Shown in pieces: positions 32,981-41,233 of a DNA stretch of 64,000 nt. Numbering within the stretch: position 1 is the stretch's first letter; each line of letters starts with the position of its first letter. Origin of the DNA: Chitinophagales bacterium. Lineage in GTDB: Bacteria > Bacteroidota > Bacteroidia > Chitinophagales > Saprospiraceae. Position numbers and translations under genes: made by a program. The notes beneath the pieces were generated by a model, which was not told the DNA's origin, ran no database searches, and saw only the letters and a program-made list of their open reading frames with translations. The stretch lies in NCBI GenBank assembly GCA_013299105.1, contig JAAFJY010000006.1, positions 124,001 through 188,000 of the forward strand. Reading direction: 5' to 3'.

Positions 32981-33032
32981 AAGAGCGCCACTTCCTTTCA
33001 GTCAGTTGCTTATCTTTTTTTACTAAACCTAA
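32981..33032 (-). repeat. Partial copy of the cox-locus hairpin element
   Basis: Shares CACTTC-TTTCAG-CAG-TGCTTATCTTTTTT-ACTAAACC with 34741-34787, but the left arm is degraded (GGTCTCGCAAAAAAGAG). It lies between the two subunit III genes. Confidence 0.6.
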
Positions 33033-33058
33033 ATTCGTTCAACTTACTTTTTTCGCTC

Positions 33059-33676
33059 CTAAGCCTGTTGGCTCAATAAGAACAAAAACAAGTAAACCCA
33101 CAGCAAATCTACGAAATGCCAGTAGATAAAAGTCAACTCAAACCGAAGTTTTCGCTTGGGGGTTGGATTTAACTTTTGTGCAAAAGCGTGCAAGCAAGCT
33201 ACTGCCAAAACAGCCAAACCGCCCACGATATGGGCCGCGTGTACATACGAAAGTACATACACGAAAGAGCCCGAAGGATTGGTGCCGATCTCGATCCCCA
33301 TTTGGCTCAAGGCGGTCCAACCCCGGTATTGACAAAACAAAAATACAAAACCCAAAGCCAAAGTGCCCAGAAGTAAATAACGGTACTGCTTTTCCTGGCT
33401 TTTCAGAAAAGCGCGGTAGGAAGCATGTAGCGTCAGGCTACTGAGTAGTATGACCACCGTACTGAGCACAAACGCAGGTGGCAATTGAAATTCCAGCCAG
33501 TTGCCCGCAGCTTTGCGCACCAAATAGGCACTGGTCCAAGCCGCAAACATCATCATGATACTGCCGCAAGCGACCAGTAAAGCGAATTTTTGCGGATGAA
33601 TCTTATTCCGATTCAGGTTATTGGCAAATCGATCTTCCTTGCCATTCTGGTATTTACCTGGTATTGTACGCTCCAT
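33059..33676 (-). CDS. ctaE: Cytochrome c oxidase subunit III, first copy
   Basis: A 205-residue five-helix subunit III of the shorter type. Conserved features include KFALLVACGSIMMMFAAWTSAYLVR in the first helix, a Tyr-Val-His segment (VLSYVHAAHIVGG), and the C-terminal helix TFIYWHFVDLLWVYLFLFLL with the family WHFVDLLW motif. It follows ctaB with only 5 bp between stop and ATG. A second, longer subunit III lies just downstream. Paired subunit III genes are known in Bacteroidota cox loci, so this is probably one complex with both, not a duplicate artefact. Confidence 0.87.
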   Translation of the reverse strand: MERTIPGKYQNGKEDRFANNLNRNKIHPQKFALLVACGSIMMMFAAWTSAYLVRKAAGNWLEFQLPPAFVLSTVVILLSSLTLHASYRAFLKSQEKQYRYLLLGTLALGFVFLFCQYRGWTALSQMGIEIGTNPSGSFVYVLSYVHAAHIVGGLAVLAVACLHAFAQKLNPTPKRKLRFELTFIYWHFVDLLWVYLFLFLLSQQA

Positions 33677-33681
33677 GTTGT

Positions 33682-34578
33682 TCAAAGTTGGTCAATTAAT
33701 AAAGTTCCCAAAACAAATGGAATGTAAACGAAAGAGAAAAACATCAGGTGCAGTGCTGATTTGCGGTCATTGTTGTGGTACAAACGCCAACCCAAAAACG
33801 CAAAGCAAATACTGAGCGACAAGATCACCAGAAAAGCAGTAGTGCCCGCAAAGCCCTGGGTTTTGAGTAATACACTCATCGGTAATAAAAACAAGGCGTA
33901 TACAAAGGCCTGTAATCCAGTTTGTTTTTCTTTCTTTCCTTCTGGCCCTGGCAGCATTTTATACCCCGCTTTTTCATAATCCTCACGCCCTAGCCAGGCA
34001 ATGGACCAAAAATGCGGAAACTGCCAGAAAAACTGGATGCCAAACAGCATAAATCCCAAGGCTGAAATATAGCCTTCGGCTGCTGCTGCACCAATCAACG
34101 TTGGCAAAGCACCTGGAAAAGCACCTACCACCACCGCAATCGGTGAAACCCTTTTGAGTGGGGTATATAAAAAGGCGTAAGACACCAAGGCCAACATACC
34201 AAAGAATGCAGTCCAAGGGTTGAAAAACGCCAATGCGGTGATCCCCAGCAAAGTCAGCACACCTGCCAGCAGTACGGCATCGGATACTTTCATCCGCCCA
34301 GCAGCCAGGGGCCGATCAGCGGTGCGCTTCATCAGGCGGTCATAGTCTTTTTCCAATACCTCGTTCAGAATATTGGCCGCCGCAGTAACCATGAAGCCCC
34401 CCAGAGCCAAGATCACAATGGCCAGGACCGATGAAGTCCCCGGAGCGGCAATCAAATAAGCCATTACCGAGGAGAACACCACCGTCAATGATAAGCGCAA
34501 CTTGACAAGTTGCTTGAAATCTTCTAGCTTTTGGCCCAAGGCCGAAAGCCTCTTGTGTTCAACAGTTCTTACTGCCAC
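33682..34578 (-). CDS. ctaB: Protoheme IX farnesyltransferase
   Basis: A 298-residue UbiA-type membrane prenyltransferase that adds a farnesyl chain to heme B, making heme O for the A-type oxidase. The family signature NILNEVLEKDYDRLMKRTADRPLAAGRM (Asp-rich metal-binding motif) lies near 93-120, and the second motif region is VLEK/DYEKAGYKMLPG. Nine hydrophobic helices follow the UbiA layout. It lies directly between the catalytic subunit gene ctaD and the subunit III genes, so heme supply and subunits are coexpressed. Length and motifs are normal for the enzyme. Confidence 0.93.
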   Translation of the reverse strand: MAVRTVEHKRLSALGQKLEDFKQLVKLRLSLTVVFSSVMAYLIAAPGTSSVLAIVILALGGFMVTAAANILNEVLEKDYDRLMKRTADRPLAAGRMKVSDAVLLAGVLTLLGITALAFFNPWTAFFGMLALVSYAFLYTPLKRVSPIAVVVGAFPGALPTLIGAAAAEGYISALGFMLFGIQFFWQFPHFWSIAWLGREDYEKAGYKMLPGPEGKKEKQTGLQAFVYALFLLPMSVLLKTQGFAGTTAFLVILSLSICFAFLGWRLYHNNDRKSALHLMFFSFVYIPFVLGTLLIDQL

Positions 34579-34725
34579 CGCTTGTTGATTCGCGACCTTT
34601 TGGTCTTTTGTTCTCCTTCCCAGCGTCAGGGAATGAAAAATGTTTGGCTATATAGAGATTTCATGAACGATTAGTTTAATTGGCCATGAAATCTAAAAGA
34701 GCATAAAATGAAGTGAATGGATTTG

Positions 34726-34787
34726 GGTTTAGTGAAAAAAGAACACAACTTCATTTCAGCCAGCTGCTTATCTTTTTTCACTAAACC
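34726..34787 (-). repeat. Hairpin element with perfect 17-bp arms
   Basis: GGTTTAGTGAAAAAAGA at 34726-34742 pairs with its exact complement at 34771-34787 around a 28-nt loop. It lies 52 bp after the ctaD stop and before ctaB. A related, decayed copy is at 32981-33032. It may serve as an RNA stabiliser or partial terminator within the cox operon. Confidence 0.75.
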
Positions 34788-34838
34788 TCAAAAGCAAATT
34801 TGATTACCTTATTTTAGCTCAAATACTCAGAAAGTCAA

Positions 34839-36701
34839 TTAGTGATCGTCGCCGGACACTTCACCCTCCGCCATCGGAGTGACCTGCGTCACGAACTCTT
34901 TGCCATCCTTGCCATAGTCGTAAGCCCAGCGCTGTACGGTTGGCAGTTTGCCTTCCCAGTTGCCGTGACCAGGGCGGATGGGGGTAGTCCATTCCAGCGT
35001 GGTTGCACCCCAAGGATTCTGGGTAGTTACCTTCTTCCCTTTCCAAATGCTGTAAAAGAAATTCACTACAAACAATACCTGGAAAGAAAAAGTAATAATC
35101 GCCGCAATAGTGATGAATTTATTCATGTCATCGAACTGCGAGAAAGACGTGAAGGTATCGAACTTGTAGTAGCGCCTTGGAACCCCCGCCATACCAATAT
35201 AGTGCATAGGCCAGAAAATAGCGTAAGCGCCAATGATGGTACCCCAGAAGTGAATTTTACCCAAAGTTTCGTTCATAAAACGGCCATACATCTTGGGGAA
35301 CCAGTTGTAGATCCCCGCAAACATGCCGAAAAAGGCCGCAATCCCCATCACAATGTGAAAGTGTGCTACTACGAAGTAAGTGTCGTGCTGCTGGATATCA
35401 ATGGCAGAGTTACCGAGGAAAATCCCGGTCAAACCACCAGAAATGAACATTGATACAAACCCAATGGCAAACATGGAAGCAGCATTGAAACGGATGTTAC
35501 CACCATACAAGGTTGTGATCCAGTTGAACACCTTCACAGCCGATGGTACAGCAATGATCAGCGTAAACACCACAAAAAAGTTAGAAATGAAGGGGTTTAC
35601 ACCCGACATGAACATGTGGTGTGCCCATACGATGAAGGACAAAAACGCGATCGCCAAGATTGAAAACACCATCGCCTTGTAGCCGAAGATCGGCTTGCGC
35701 GACTGTACCGACAACACCTCGGATACCAAGCCCATCGCAGGCAAGATAATGATGTAGACTTCAGGGTGTCCCAAGAACCAGAACAAGTGCTGGTACAAAA
35801 TCGGGCTGCCACCAACGTGATCCAAAGCTTGTCCACCCACAAAAATTTCACTCAGGTAGAAGCTCGTACCCATGCCTCGGTCGAACATCAACAGCAAGAA
35901 ACCAGATACCAACACGGGGAATGACAACAAGCCGATGATCGCAGTGACGAAGAAAGCCCAAATGGTCAGGGGCATACGCCACAGAGACATCCCCTTGGTA
36001 CGCAGGTTTAACACCGTTGTGATGTAGTTGATCCCTCCCAAAAGCACTGATACCACAAAAAGGGTAAGGCTCAAAATCCACAAGGTCATCCCTGTGCCAG
36101 ATCCCGACGAAGCTTGTGGCAAAGCACTCAATGGTGGATATGCCGTCCAACCCCCAGAAAATGGTCCGGTGCTGAGAAACAATGAGTACATCATGACCAA
36201 ACTGGACATGAAGAAGAACCAGTAGGAAAGCATGTTCAAAAATGGGGAAGCCATGTCACGTGCGCCCAACTGCAATGGAATCAAAAGATTGGAAAACGTT
36301 CCACTCAAGCCAGCCGTGAGCACAAAAAACACCAGGATGGTACCGTGCATGGTCACCAAGGCGTAATAAAAGTCTTGAGAAAGGGTTCCCATTCCCGTTT
36401 CTGGGTTGATGATGATCCACTTGCCCAACACTGGCTTTAACCAAGCCATGCTTTCTTCAGGAAAACCCAATTGGAGGCGGAACACCAAGGACATCATGGC
36501 CCCGATCAATGCCCAAATCATCCCCGTGATGAGGAATTGTTTGGCAATGATCTTGTGATCCATGCTGAACACATAAGTATTGATGAAATTCGAGCGATAC
36601 TTGTCGCCTTCGTGATGATCATGGAAATGGTCATCGAAACCGAGGGTTTCAATCAACTGCTCTTCTTGCGTCTTTGGAGATTTAATATCTACGGTAGCCA
36701 T
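34839..36701 (-). CDS. ctaD: Cytochrome c oxidase subunit I
   Basis: A 620-residue catalytic subunit of an A-type heme-copper oxidase, with 12 or more helices. Ligand signatures are all visible: MHGTILVFF (low-spin heme His), WFLGHPEVYIIILPAMG (CuB His, and the Tyr cross-linked to it), VWAHHMFMSG (CuB His pair) and YFVVAHFHIVMG (heme His pair). Glu in GHPEVY supports a D-channel of the A1 subtype. The N-terminus contains DDHFHDHHEGD. It reduces O2 to water and pumps protons. It follows subunit II by 36 bp. Confidence 0.96.
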   Translation of the reverse strand: MATVDIKSPKTQEEQLIETLGFDDHFHDHHEGDKYRSNFINTYVFSMDHKIIAKQFLITGMIWALIGAMMSLVFRLQLGFPEESMAWLKPVLGKWIIINPETGMGTLSQDFYYALVTMHGTILVFFVLTAGLSGTFSNLLIPLQLGARDMASPFLNMLSYWFFFMSSLVMMYSLFLSTGPFSGGWTAYPPLSALPQASSGSGTGMTLWILSLTLFVVSVLLGGINYITTVLNLRTKGMSLWRMPLTIWAFFVTAIIGLLSFPVLVSGFLLLMFDRGMGTSFYLSEIFVGGQALDHVGGSPILYQHLFWFLGHPEVYIIILPAMGLVSEVLSVQSRKPIFGYKAMVFSILAIAFLSFIVWAHHMFMSGVNPFISNFFVVFTLIIAVPSAVKVFNWITTLYGGNIRFNAASMFAIGFVSMFISGGLTGIFLGNSAIDIQQHDTYFVVAHFHIVMGIAAFFGMFAGIYNWFPKMYGRFMNETLGKIHFWGTIIGAYAIFWPMHYIGMAGVPRRYYKFDTFTSFSQFDDMNKFITIAAIITFSFQVLFVVNFFYSIWKGKKVTTQNPWGATTLEWTTPIRPGHGNWEGKLPTVQRWAYDYGKDGKEFVTQVTPMAEGEVSGDDH

Positions 36702-36737
36702 GAGCTATGTGTTTTTGAACAGTTTCTAATGCAAGTT

Positions 36738-38225
36738 TTACTGCGCTACAACGCGGAATTCGGTTCTACGGTTCTTCGCACGGTTTTCATCCGAATCGTT
36801 AGGGACTACTGGTTGTGTTTGTCCGTAGCCTTGCGAACTCAGGCGCTCAGTTGCGACACCTTTGCTTTTCAGGTAATTGTACACTGCTGTAGCACGTTTC
36901 TGCGACAGAGTCAGGTTTCCAGCAGGATCACCAACGTCATCAGTGTGACCATTCAAAGCTATCCGAAGGGCTTTGTTCTCCTTCATCGCATTTACCAGGT
37001 TATCCAGTTCATACCGCGAAACGCCCGTTAGTTTGTCTGATCCAGTGGCGAAAGTCACGTAGTTGAACTGAACCGTCTTTTTGCCAGTGGTCAACGCAGT
37101 ATCCAATGCTTCTTGGAATTGCTCCTTGCGTTCTTCGATTTCAGAACCGAACAGTTTGTCCTTGTTGGGGTCATCTTCTGTCCAACGTACATTCGACAAA
37201 TAGTATGACTTTTGCTTGGCTTGCCATTGCATGTACTCCACTTCATCCACAATGCGCACGGTTTTGCGCATGGCAAAGTGGCTGTTTCCACACAATTCTG
37301 CGCAAGCCAACTCATAATCAAACACTTCCCATTTCAATTTGCTCTCAGGATCATTGGGATCCGCAGGCACATTGTACTCAGGATATTGTTTCAAGCGCAT
37401 GCGCATGCTATCGGTAGTGACCGTTGGAGTGAACACGAAATAAGTGGGAATACCAGGAATCGCATCCATTTTGACCCGGAAGTGGGGCAGATAGAAGTTA
37501 TGCAACACGTCTTTAGAAGTGATGCGTACCCTTACTTTTTTGCCCACTGGCAACACCAACTCATCGGCATGGAAATCGTCAACGTTCTTCTCGTCGAGCC
37601 AGTTTTGGCCCAGCGGGTTAGATCCGTTGATCATTTTGTAGTTCTTCTCTCCCAGCTGGCCATCGGCACCAGGATAGCGCAAAGCCCAGGCGAACTGGAA
37701 GCCAGTGGCTTCGACCTCAAGGTAATCTTCCTTGGGGTCCACATCAGCCATGATCTCGTTCCAAGCGTCCAAGCCTTTGATCACTAAGAACGCCATGACC
37801 ACTGCGGGAATAGCTGTCCAAACGATCTCCAAATTGGTGTTGTGTGGAAAAAAGAGTGCTTTGCCACTGCGCCGGCCAGAATAGCGCCAAGCGTAATAGA
37901 ACAGTAGAATCTGAGTGATCACAAAAACGATGCCAGTGATCACCAAGGTCAGGTCGAACATGGTATCGATCTGCTGTCCATGCGCCGAGGACGCCTTCCA
38001 GGGGCCATAGCCCAGGTAGTGGAACTTGTACTTATACGCAGACCAGGCCGACAAGAGCAAAAAAGCAATCATAAACACCATCATGTAAACCCCTTGGCGC
38101 TTATTGACGGATTCCTGCATCTCTTCCTCACCACGGATCTTGGCCGCTAATTCAGTTACCTTACCGATCTGGATGGTAATGATAACGATGAGGATCAAAC
38201 TTAACAATACGAGCAAAAAAGTCAT
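36738..38225 (-). CDS. ctaC: Cytochrome c oxidase subunit II fused to a C-terminal OmpA-like domain
   Basis: A 495-residue protein. The N-terminal helices (1-20, 48-66, 92-112, 135-152) and the cupredoxin domain (about 170-330) form subunit II, which receives electrons from cytochrome c or ACIII. The CuA site is complete: His242 in DVLHNFYLP, and Cys308, Glu310, Cys312, His316 and Met319 in the CAELCGNSHFAM motif. After a charged linker, residues 386-490 form an OmpA/MotB-type peptidoglycan-binding domain (TFATGSDKLT, ALNGHTDDVGD, LSSQGYGQTQPV, NRRTEF). The fusion would hold the oxidase to the cell wall from the periplasmic side. This is unusual for subunit II. The reading frame is continuous with no sign of assembly error. 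Confidence 0.9.
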   Translation of the reverse strand: MTFLLVLLSLILIVIITIQIGKVTELAAKIRGEEEMQESVNKRQGVYMMVFMIAFLLLSAWSAYKYKFHYLGYGPWKASSAHGQQIDTMFDLTLVITGIVFVITQILLFYYAWRYSGRRSGKALFFPHNTNLEIVWTAIPAVVMAFLVIKGLDAWNEIMADVDPKEDYLEVEATGFQFAWALRYPGADGQLGEKNYKMINGSNPLGQNWLDEKNVDDFHADELVLPVGKKVRVRITSKDVLHNFYLPHFRVKMDAIPGIPTYFVFTPTVTTDSMRMRLKQYPEYNVPADPNDPESKLKWEVFDYELACAELCGNSHFAMRKTVRIVDEVEYMQWQAKQKSYYLSNVRWTEDDPNKDKLFGSEIEERKEQFQEALDTALTTGKKTVQFNYVTFATGSDKLTGVSRYELDNLVNAMKENKALRIALNGHTDDVGDPAGNLTLSQKRATAVYNYLKSKGVATERLSSQGYGQTQPVVPNDSDENRAKNRRTEFRVVAQ

Positions 38226-38377
38226 TTTATGCTTGTTTTGATCATTGTTCCAGTGCCTTAGACCTATTCTTCGGCGCTGAAACAATCATGTGTATTTTCA
38301 CTTTCAAAATTACAACCTGCAACCAAGTTTTGTGTTTGATTTCGGGCTCGAAATCGCTTGTTTAGATTTTGTCTAAA

Positions 38378-39718
38378 CTAGTGGTGATGGTTGCCCCCAT
38401 CTTCCGATGCGGGATAAGGCCACACTTCGTGGTGCAATGCCTCGTCGATATACGGATCGTTCTGTGGAACCAACGATGCTTTGGTCAATTGGTTCAAAAC
38501 GAAGTAGAGAAATCCAGCCAAAAAACCGATCATAATGCCAATTTCTAACAAACCTGGGATATTAAAGCCCATGGCGAAGTCAAAAACTGGACGCACGACT
38601 TCCGCTGCATGCTCGGCATGGTCGTGACCACCGTGACCATGTGCATGGTGAGCAGCAGCTTCGATGGCAGTCAAACGGGCACCTGGCTTAATCATCAGGA
38701 AGTAATCAACCCAATGGCCGATGAATACCAAGACTGATGCGAAAACCAAGGGGCCGTATTTGCGCTTGTTGTCGTTGCGGAGCAAGATGAAGAAGGGCAA
38801 GACAAAGTTCATGATCAGGTTGGCAAAGAACAAAGCGCGATAGTTGTCAAAGCGATGGCGGAAGTAGATCGTCTCTTCCCCCACGTTGGCATACCAAATC
38901 AGCATGTACTGCGAAAACCACATGTAAGTCCAAAAAATGCTGATTGCAAACACAAACTTACCCATGTCATGGAAGTGGTTGGAAGTGATGTGTGCAAAAT
39001 GGCCTTGGTTTTTCAGGTAAACCAAAAGTAGAATGGTCAAAGCCATCGCAGCAATGAACAAGCTAGCCGAACTGTACCAAGCAAACAAAGTCGAGTACCA
39101 GTGGGCATCTATCGACATCACCCACTGCCAGATCATAGCAGCGCTGCTGAATCCTGCAATCGGCAAGAAGATGGCTGCATACACGCGCAAACGGCGATGG
39201 TGAGCATAGTTGTCGGCTACCCCCTCACCTTCTTCATCTTCAGCGATGGAGATTTGGCGGTTTTTCCAGGCAAAGTAGATCCAAGTACCAACAATAATCA
39301 AAGTACCGAAGGTATACCAGCCCTTGTTCAAAAAGCTAGCTTTACCTTTTAAAATTGGATCAGCAGCTACAGCTTCCGCATCAGCCCAGTGGTACAAGTG
39401 ATGCCAGTGGCCCCACATGCCAATGATGATGGGAATGAAGAGGATCAAACCAGGGATCAGGAACAGCGACATGGCCTCCCAAACCCTTTTCATGCCTACG
39501 AACCAGCCTGCCCAAGCAGTGGTAAAGGCCGCAATGATGAACATGGAAATGAACCCAATGCCCGTGAAGAACACAGTATTGTGCAGGTAATTACTCCAAA
39601 AACGCACATGCATGGGCTCGGAGTCCATAAAGTATGACAAAACCAAACAAACCAGCCCTAGGATCATGGCCCCGATCAGGAAGGTTTTGTGCTTGGATTC
39701 GAAGGTGAAAGCATTCAT
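38378..39718 (-). CDS. actF: Alternative complex III subunit ActF (membrane quinol-handling subunit)
   Basis: A 446-residue protein with about ten helices, a member of the NrfD/PsrC-related ActF family. Sequence marks are WSNYLHNTVFFTGIGFISMF early, and several conserved His and Trp residues in helices (SIDAHWYSTLFAWYSS, FVFAISIFWTYMWFSQYMLIWY). ActF pairs with ActC in ACIII to anchor the complex and probably to form a proton path. A His-rich stretch (HHAHGHGGHDHAEH) lies in the soluble loop near 350-370, and the C-terminus ends in HHH. It is the last act gene, 152 bp before ctaC. Confidence 0.88.
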   Translation of the reverse strand: MNAFTFESKHKTFLIGAMILGLVCLVLSYFMDSEPMHVRFWSNYLHNTVFFTGIGFISMFIIAAFTTAWAGWFVGMKRVWEAMSLFLIPGLILFIPIIIGMWGHWHHLYHWADAEAVAADPILKGKASFLNKGWYTFGTLIIVGTWIYFAWKNRQISIAEDEEGEGVADNYAHHRRLRVYAAIFLPIAGFSSAAMIWQWVMSIDAHWYSTLFAWYSSASLFIAAMALTILLLVYLKNQGHFAHITSNHFHDMGKFVFAISIFWTYMWFSQYMLIWYANVGEETIYFRHRFDNYRALFFANLIMNFVLPFFILLRNDNKRKYGPLVFASVLVFIGHWVDYFLMIKPGARLTAIEAAAHHAHGHGGHDHAEHAAEVVRPVFDFAMGFNIPGLLEIGIMIGFLAGFLYFVLNQLTKASLVPQNDPYIDEALHHEVWPYPASEDGGNHHH

Positions 39719-39754
39719 TGCTCGTCGCTTGTAATTTTTTGCAATTGGGTTCGC

Positions 39755-40633
39755 TTACTTATTCGTCGGCTTGCTGCCACCGCCACCGCCGCTTTGTACC
39801 GCTGGCGCTACCGCAGGTGCAGGTGCAACTGGTACGAGAGCGATTTTCTTGCCAGCCTGCGCGGCTGGGGCGCCAAAACTTGGGTTATAAGTATTGGCCG
39901 TTTCGCTGTATGCCAGGTTTTTCATCTTGGCCTGCAAAGAACGGATGTAGTGGATCACACTCCAGCGCTCTTCAAAGTTAAGTTTTTCACTGTATCCGCC
40001 CATCACGTTCTTTCCATACATAATAGCGTGGTAAAAACGCCCATTGGTAGAAACGGTGAAGGTATCCAGCATGAAATTAGCCGGGGCAGCAGGATACTTC
40101 CCACCATCGTCGCGCACGAGGTAGCCAGCGCCGTCGCCTTTTTCACCGTGGCAAATGCCGCAGTAGATGTCGTACAACTCTTTGCCCTTGGCCAAGCGAG
40201 ACTCGGTGATCGGGAAGGGGTTGGCTACGATGTCGGCACTTGCGCGGGTACGTTCTTCCTCCGTATTGGCATAATAATAAGGTACCTTAGCATTGACAGG
40301 CACTGCAATTGCATTAAGGGCATTGCCGCCGCGCAGTACTTTCATGATCGAATCGTAGTTTTCGACCCCCGCGTAGTACAAACCCGCATACCCCCGTGGA
40401 ATGGTTCCATCGACTGGCAAGTGCGGATTGGACAAAAAGCGGCGAGACACCACGCTCTCCTTGTCCCAAGTGTTGTACTTGGACGGACCAAAAGACTGGT
40501 ACTCATAGGCCAGCGAGTGCGCCATATCAGGCATGTACTCACTGCCGCCAAAATTGCCGCCAGCAGGCTTGCAGGAGTAGAGACCCACTGTTGCCAAGAC
40601 TGCGAAGAAGCTGTATTTTAAAGTTTTCATCAT
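39755..40633 (-). CDS. actE: Alternative complex III subunit ActE (monoheme cytochrome c)
   Basis: A 292-residue lipoprotein. The lipobox (LYSCKPAGG, Cys about residue 20) anchors it in the membrane. One heme-binding motif CGICH is in the middle (LYDIYCGICHGEKGDG), followed by Met residues that may be the sixth ligand. The C-terminal 60 residues are rich in Ala, Pro and Gly (APAVAPAVQSGGGG) and may be disordered. It carries electrons out of the ActA hemes towards CuA in the terminal oxidase. The ATG pair at 40633/40630 is chosen because it begins the lipoprotein signal. It lies 41 bp after actD. Confidence 0.86.
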   Translation of the reverse strand: MMKTLKYSFFAVLATVGLYSCKPAGGNFGGSEYMPDMAHSLAYEYQSFGPSKYNTWDKESVVSRRFLSNPHLPVDGTIPRGYAGLYYAGVENYDSIMKVLRGGNALNAIAVPVNAKVPYYYANTEEERTRASADIVANPFPITESRLAKGKELYDIYCGICHGEKGDGAGYLVRDDGGKYPAAPANFMLDTFTVSTNGRFYHAIMYGKNVMGGYSEKLNFEERWSVIHYIRSLQAKMKNLAYSETANTYNPSFGAPAAQAGKKIALVPVAPAPAVAPAVQSGGGGGSKPTNK

Positions 40634-40674
40634 CACTAGAATTCCTGAGTGAGAAAAATCGCCCTTGCCAGGGA

Positions 40675-41208
40675 TCAAATTTGTTTTTGGGTGATTTCTT
40701 CCGCACCCGTTTTTTCCAAAAATGACTGGAACTTGCTTTTGTCGGCATCTGAAGCATTGGTCACATCAAAAGCCAAACAAAATTTATCATCGGTGATGCG
40801 ATCATGCAATGTTGGGTTGATCACGCCAGGGCCCATGCCGCAGATGGTATAAAAGGTCACTACCATCCCAATGGCTGCAAAAAGTACCGTCAATTCGAAA
40901 GTGATCGGAATAAAGGCCGGAACCGACCAATATGGCTTACCACCAAAAATGATGGGCCAGTCGCTGGTGAAAATCCAGGTCATGCCCAAGAAGGCAGTCA
41001 GCAAACCAATTAAACCGTACACGAAGCCAGCCATGTGCAGGCGGCTTTCGCTGAGCTCCATCGCATCTTCCATACCATGCACGGGGAATGGAGTGAATAC
41101 GTCGTAGATGTCCAAGTGATCAGCCTTGGCCTTGTGAACAGCGGAGAGGATTTCAGTCTCATCGTTGTAGAGACCAAAAAGCACGTCTTTGTTTGGAGAT
41201 CTTTTCAT
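40675..41208 (-). CDS. actD: Alternative complex III subunit ActD (DUF3341)
   Basis: A 177-residue DUF3341 protein. It has an N-terminal soluble part (FGLYNDETEILSAVHKAK), two transmembrane helices at about 63-85 and 99-125, and a soluble C-terminus. The conserved FPVHGMEDAMEL segment precedes the first helix. ActD lies at the membrane surface in ACIII structures and has no cofactor. It is read between actC and actE, 25 bp after actC. Length and order match other Bacteroidota. Confidence 0.88.
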   Translation of the reverse strand: MKRSPNKDVLFGLYNDETEILSAVHKAKADHLDIYDVFTPFPVHGMEDAMELSESRLHMAGFVYGLIGLLTAFLGMTWIFTSDWPIIFGGKPYWSVPAFIPITFELTVLFAAIGMVVTFYTICGMGPGVINPTLHDRITDDKFCLAFDVTNASDADKSKFQSFLEKTGAEEITQKQI

Positions 41209-41233
41209 TATTTCTTCTTTAACCGCTGAGCAA

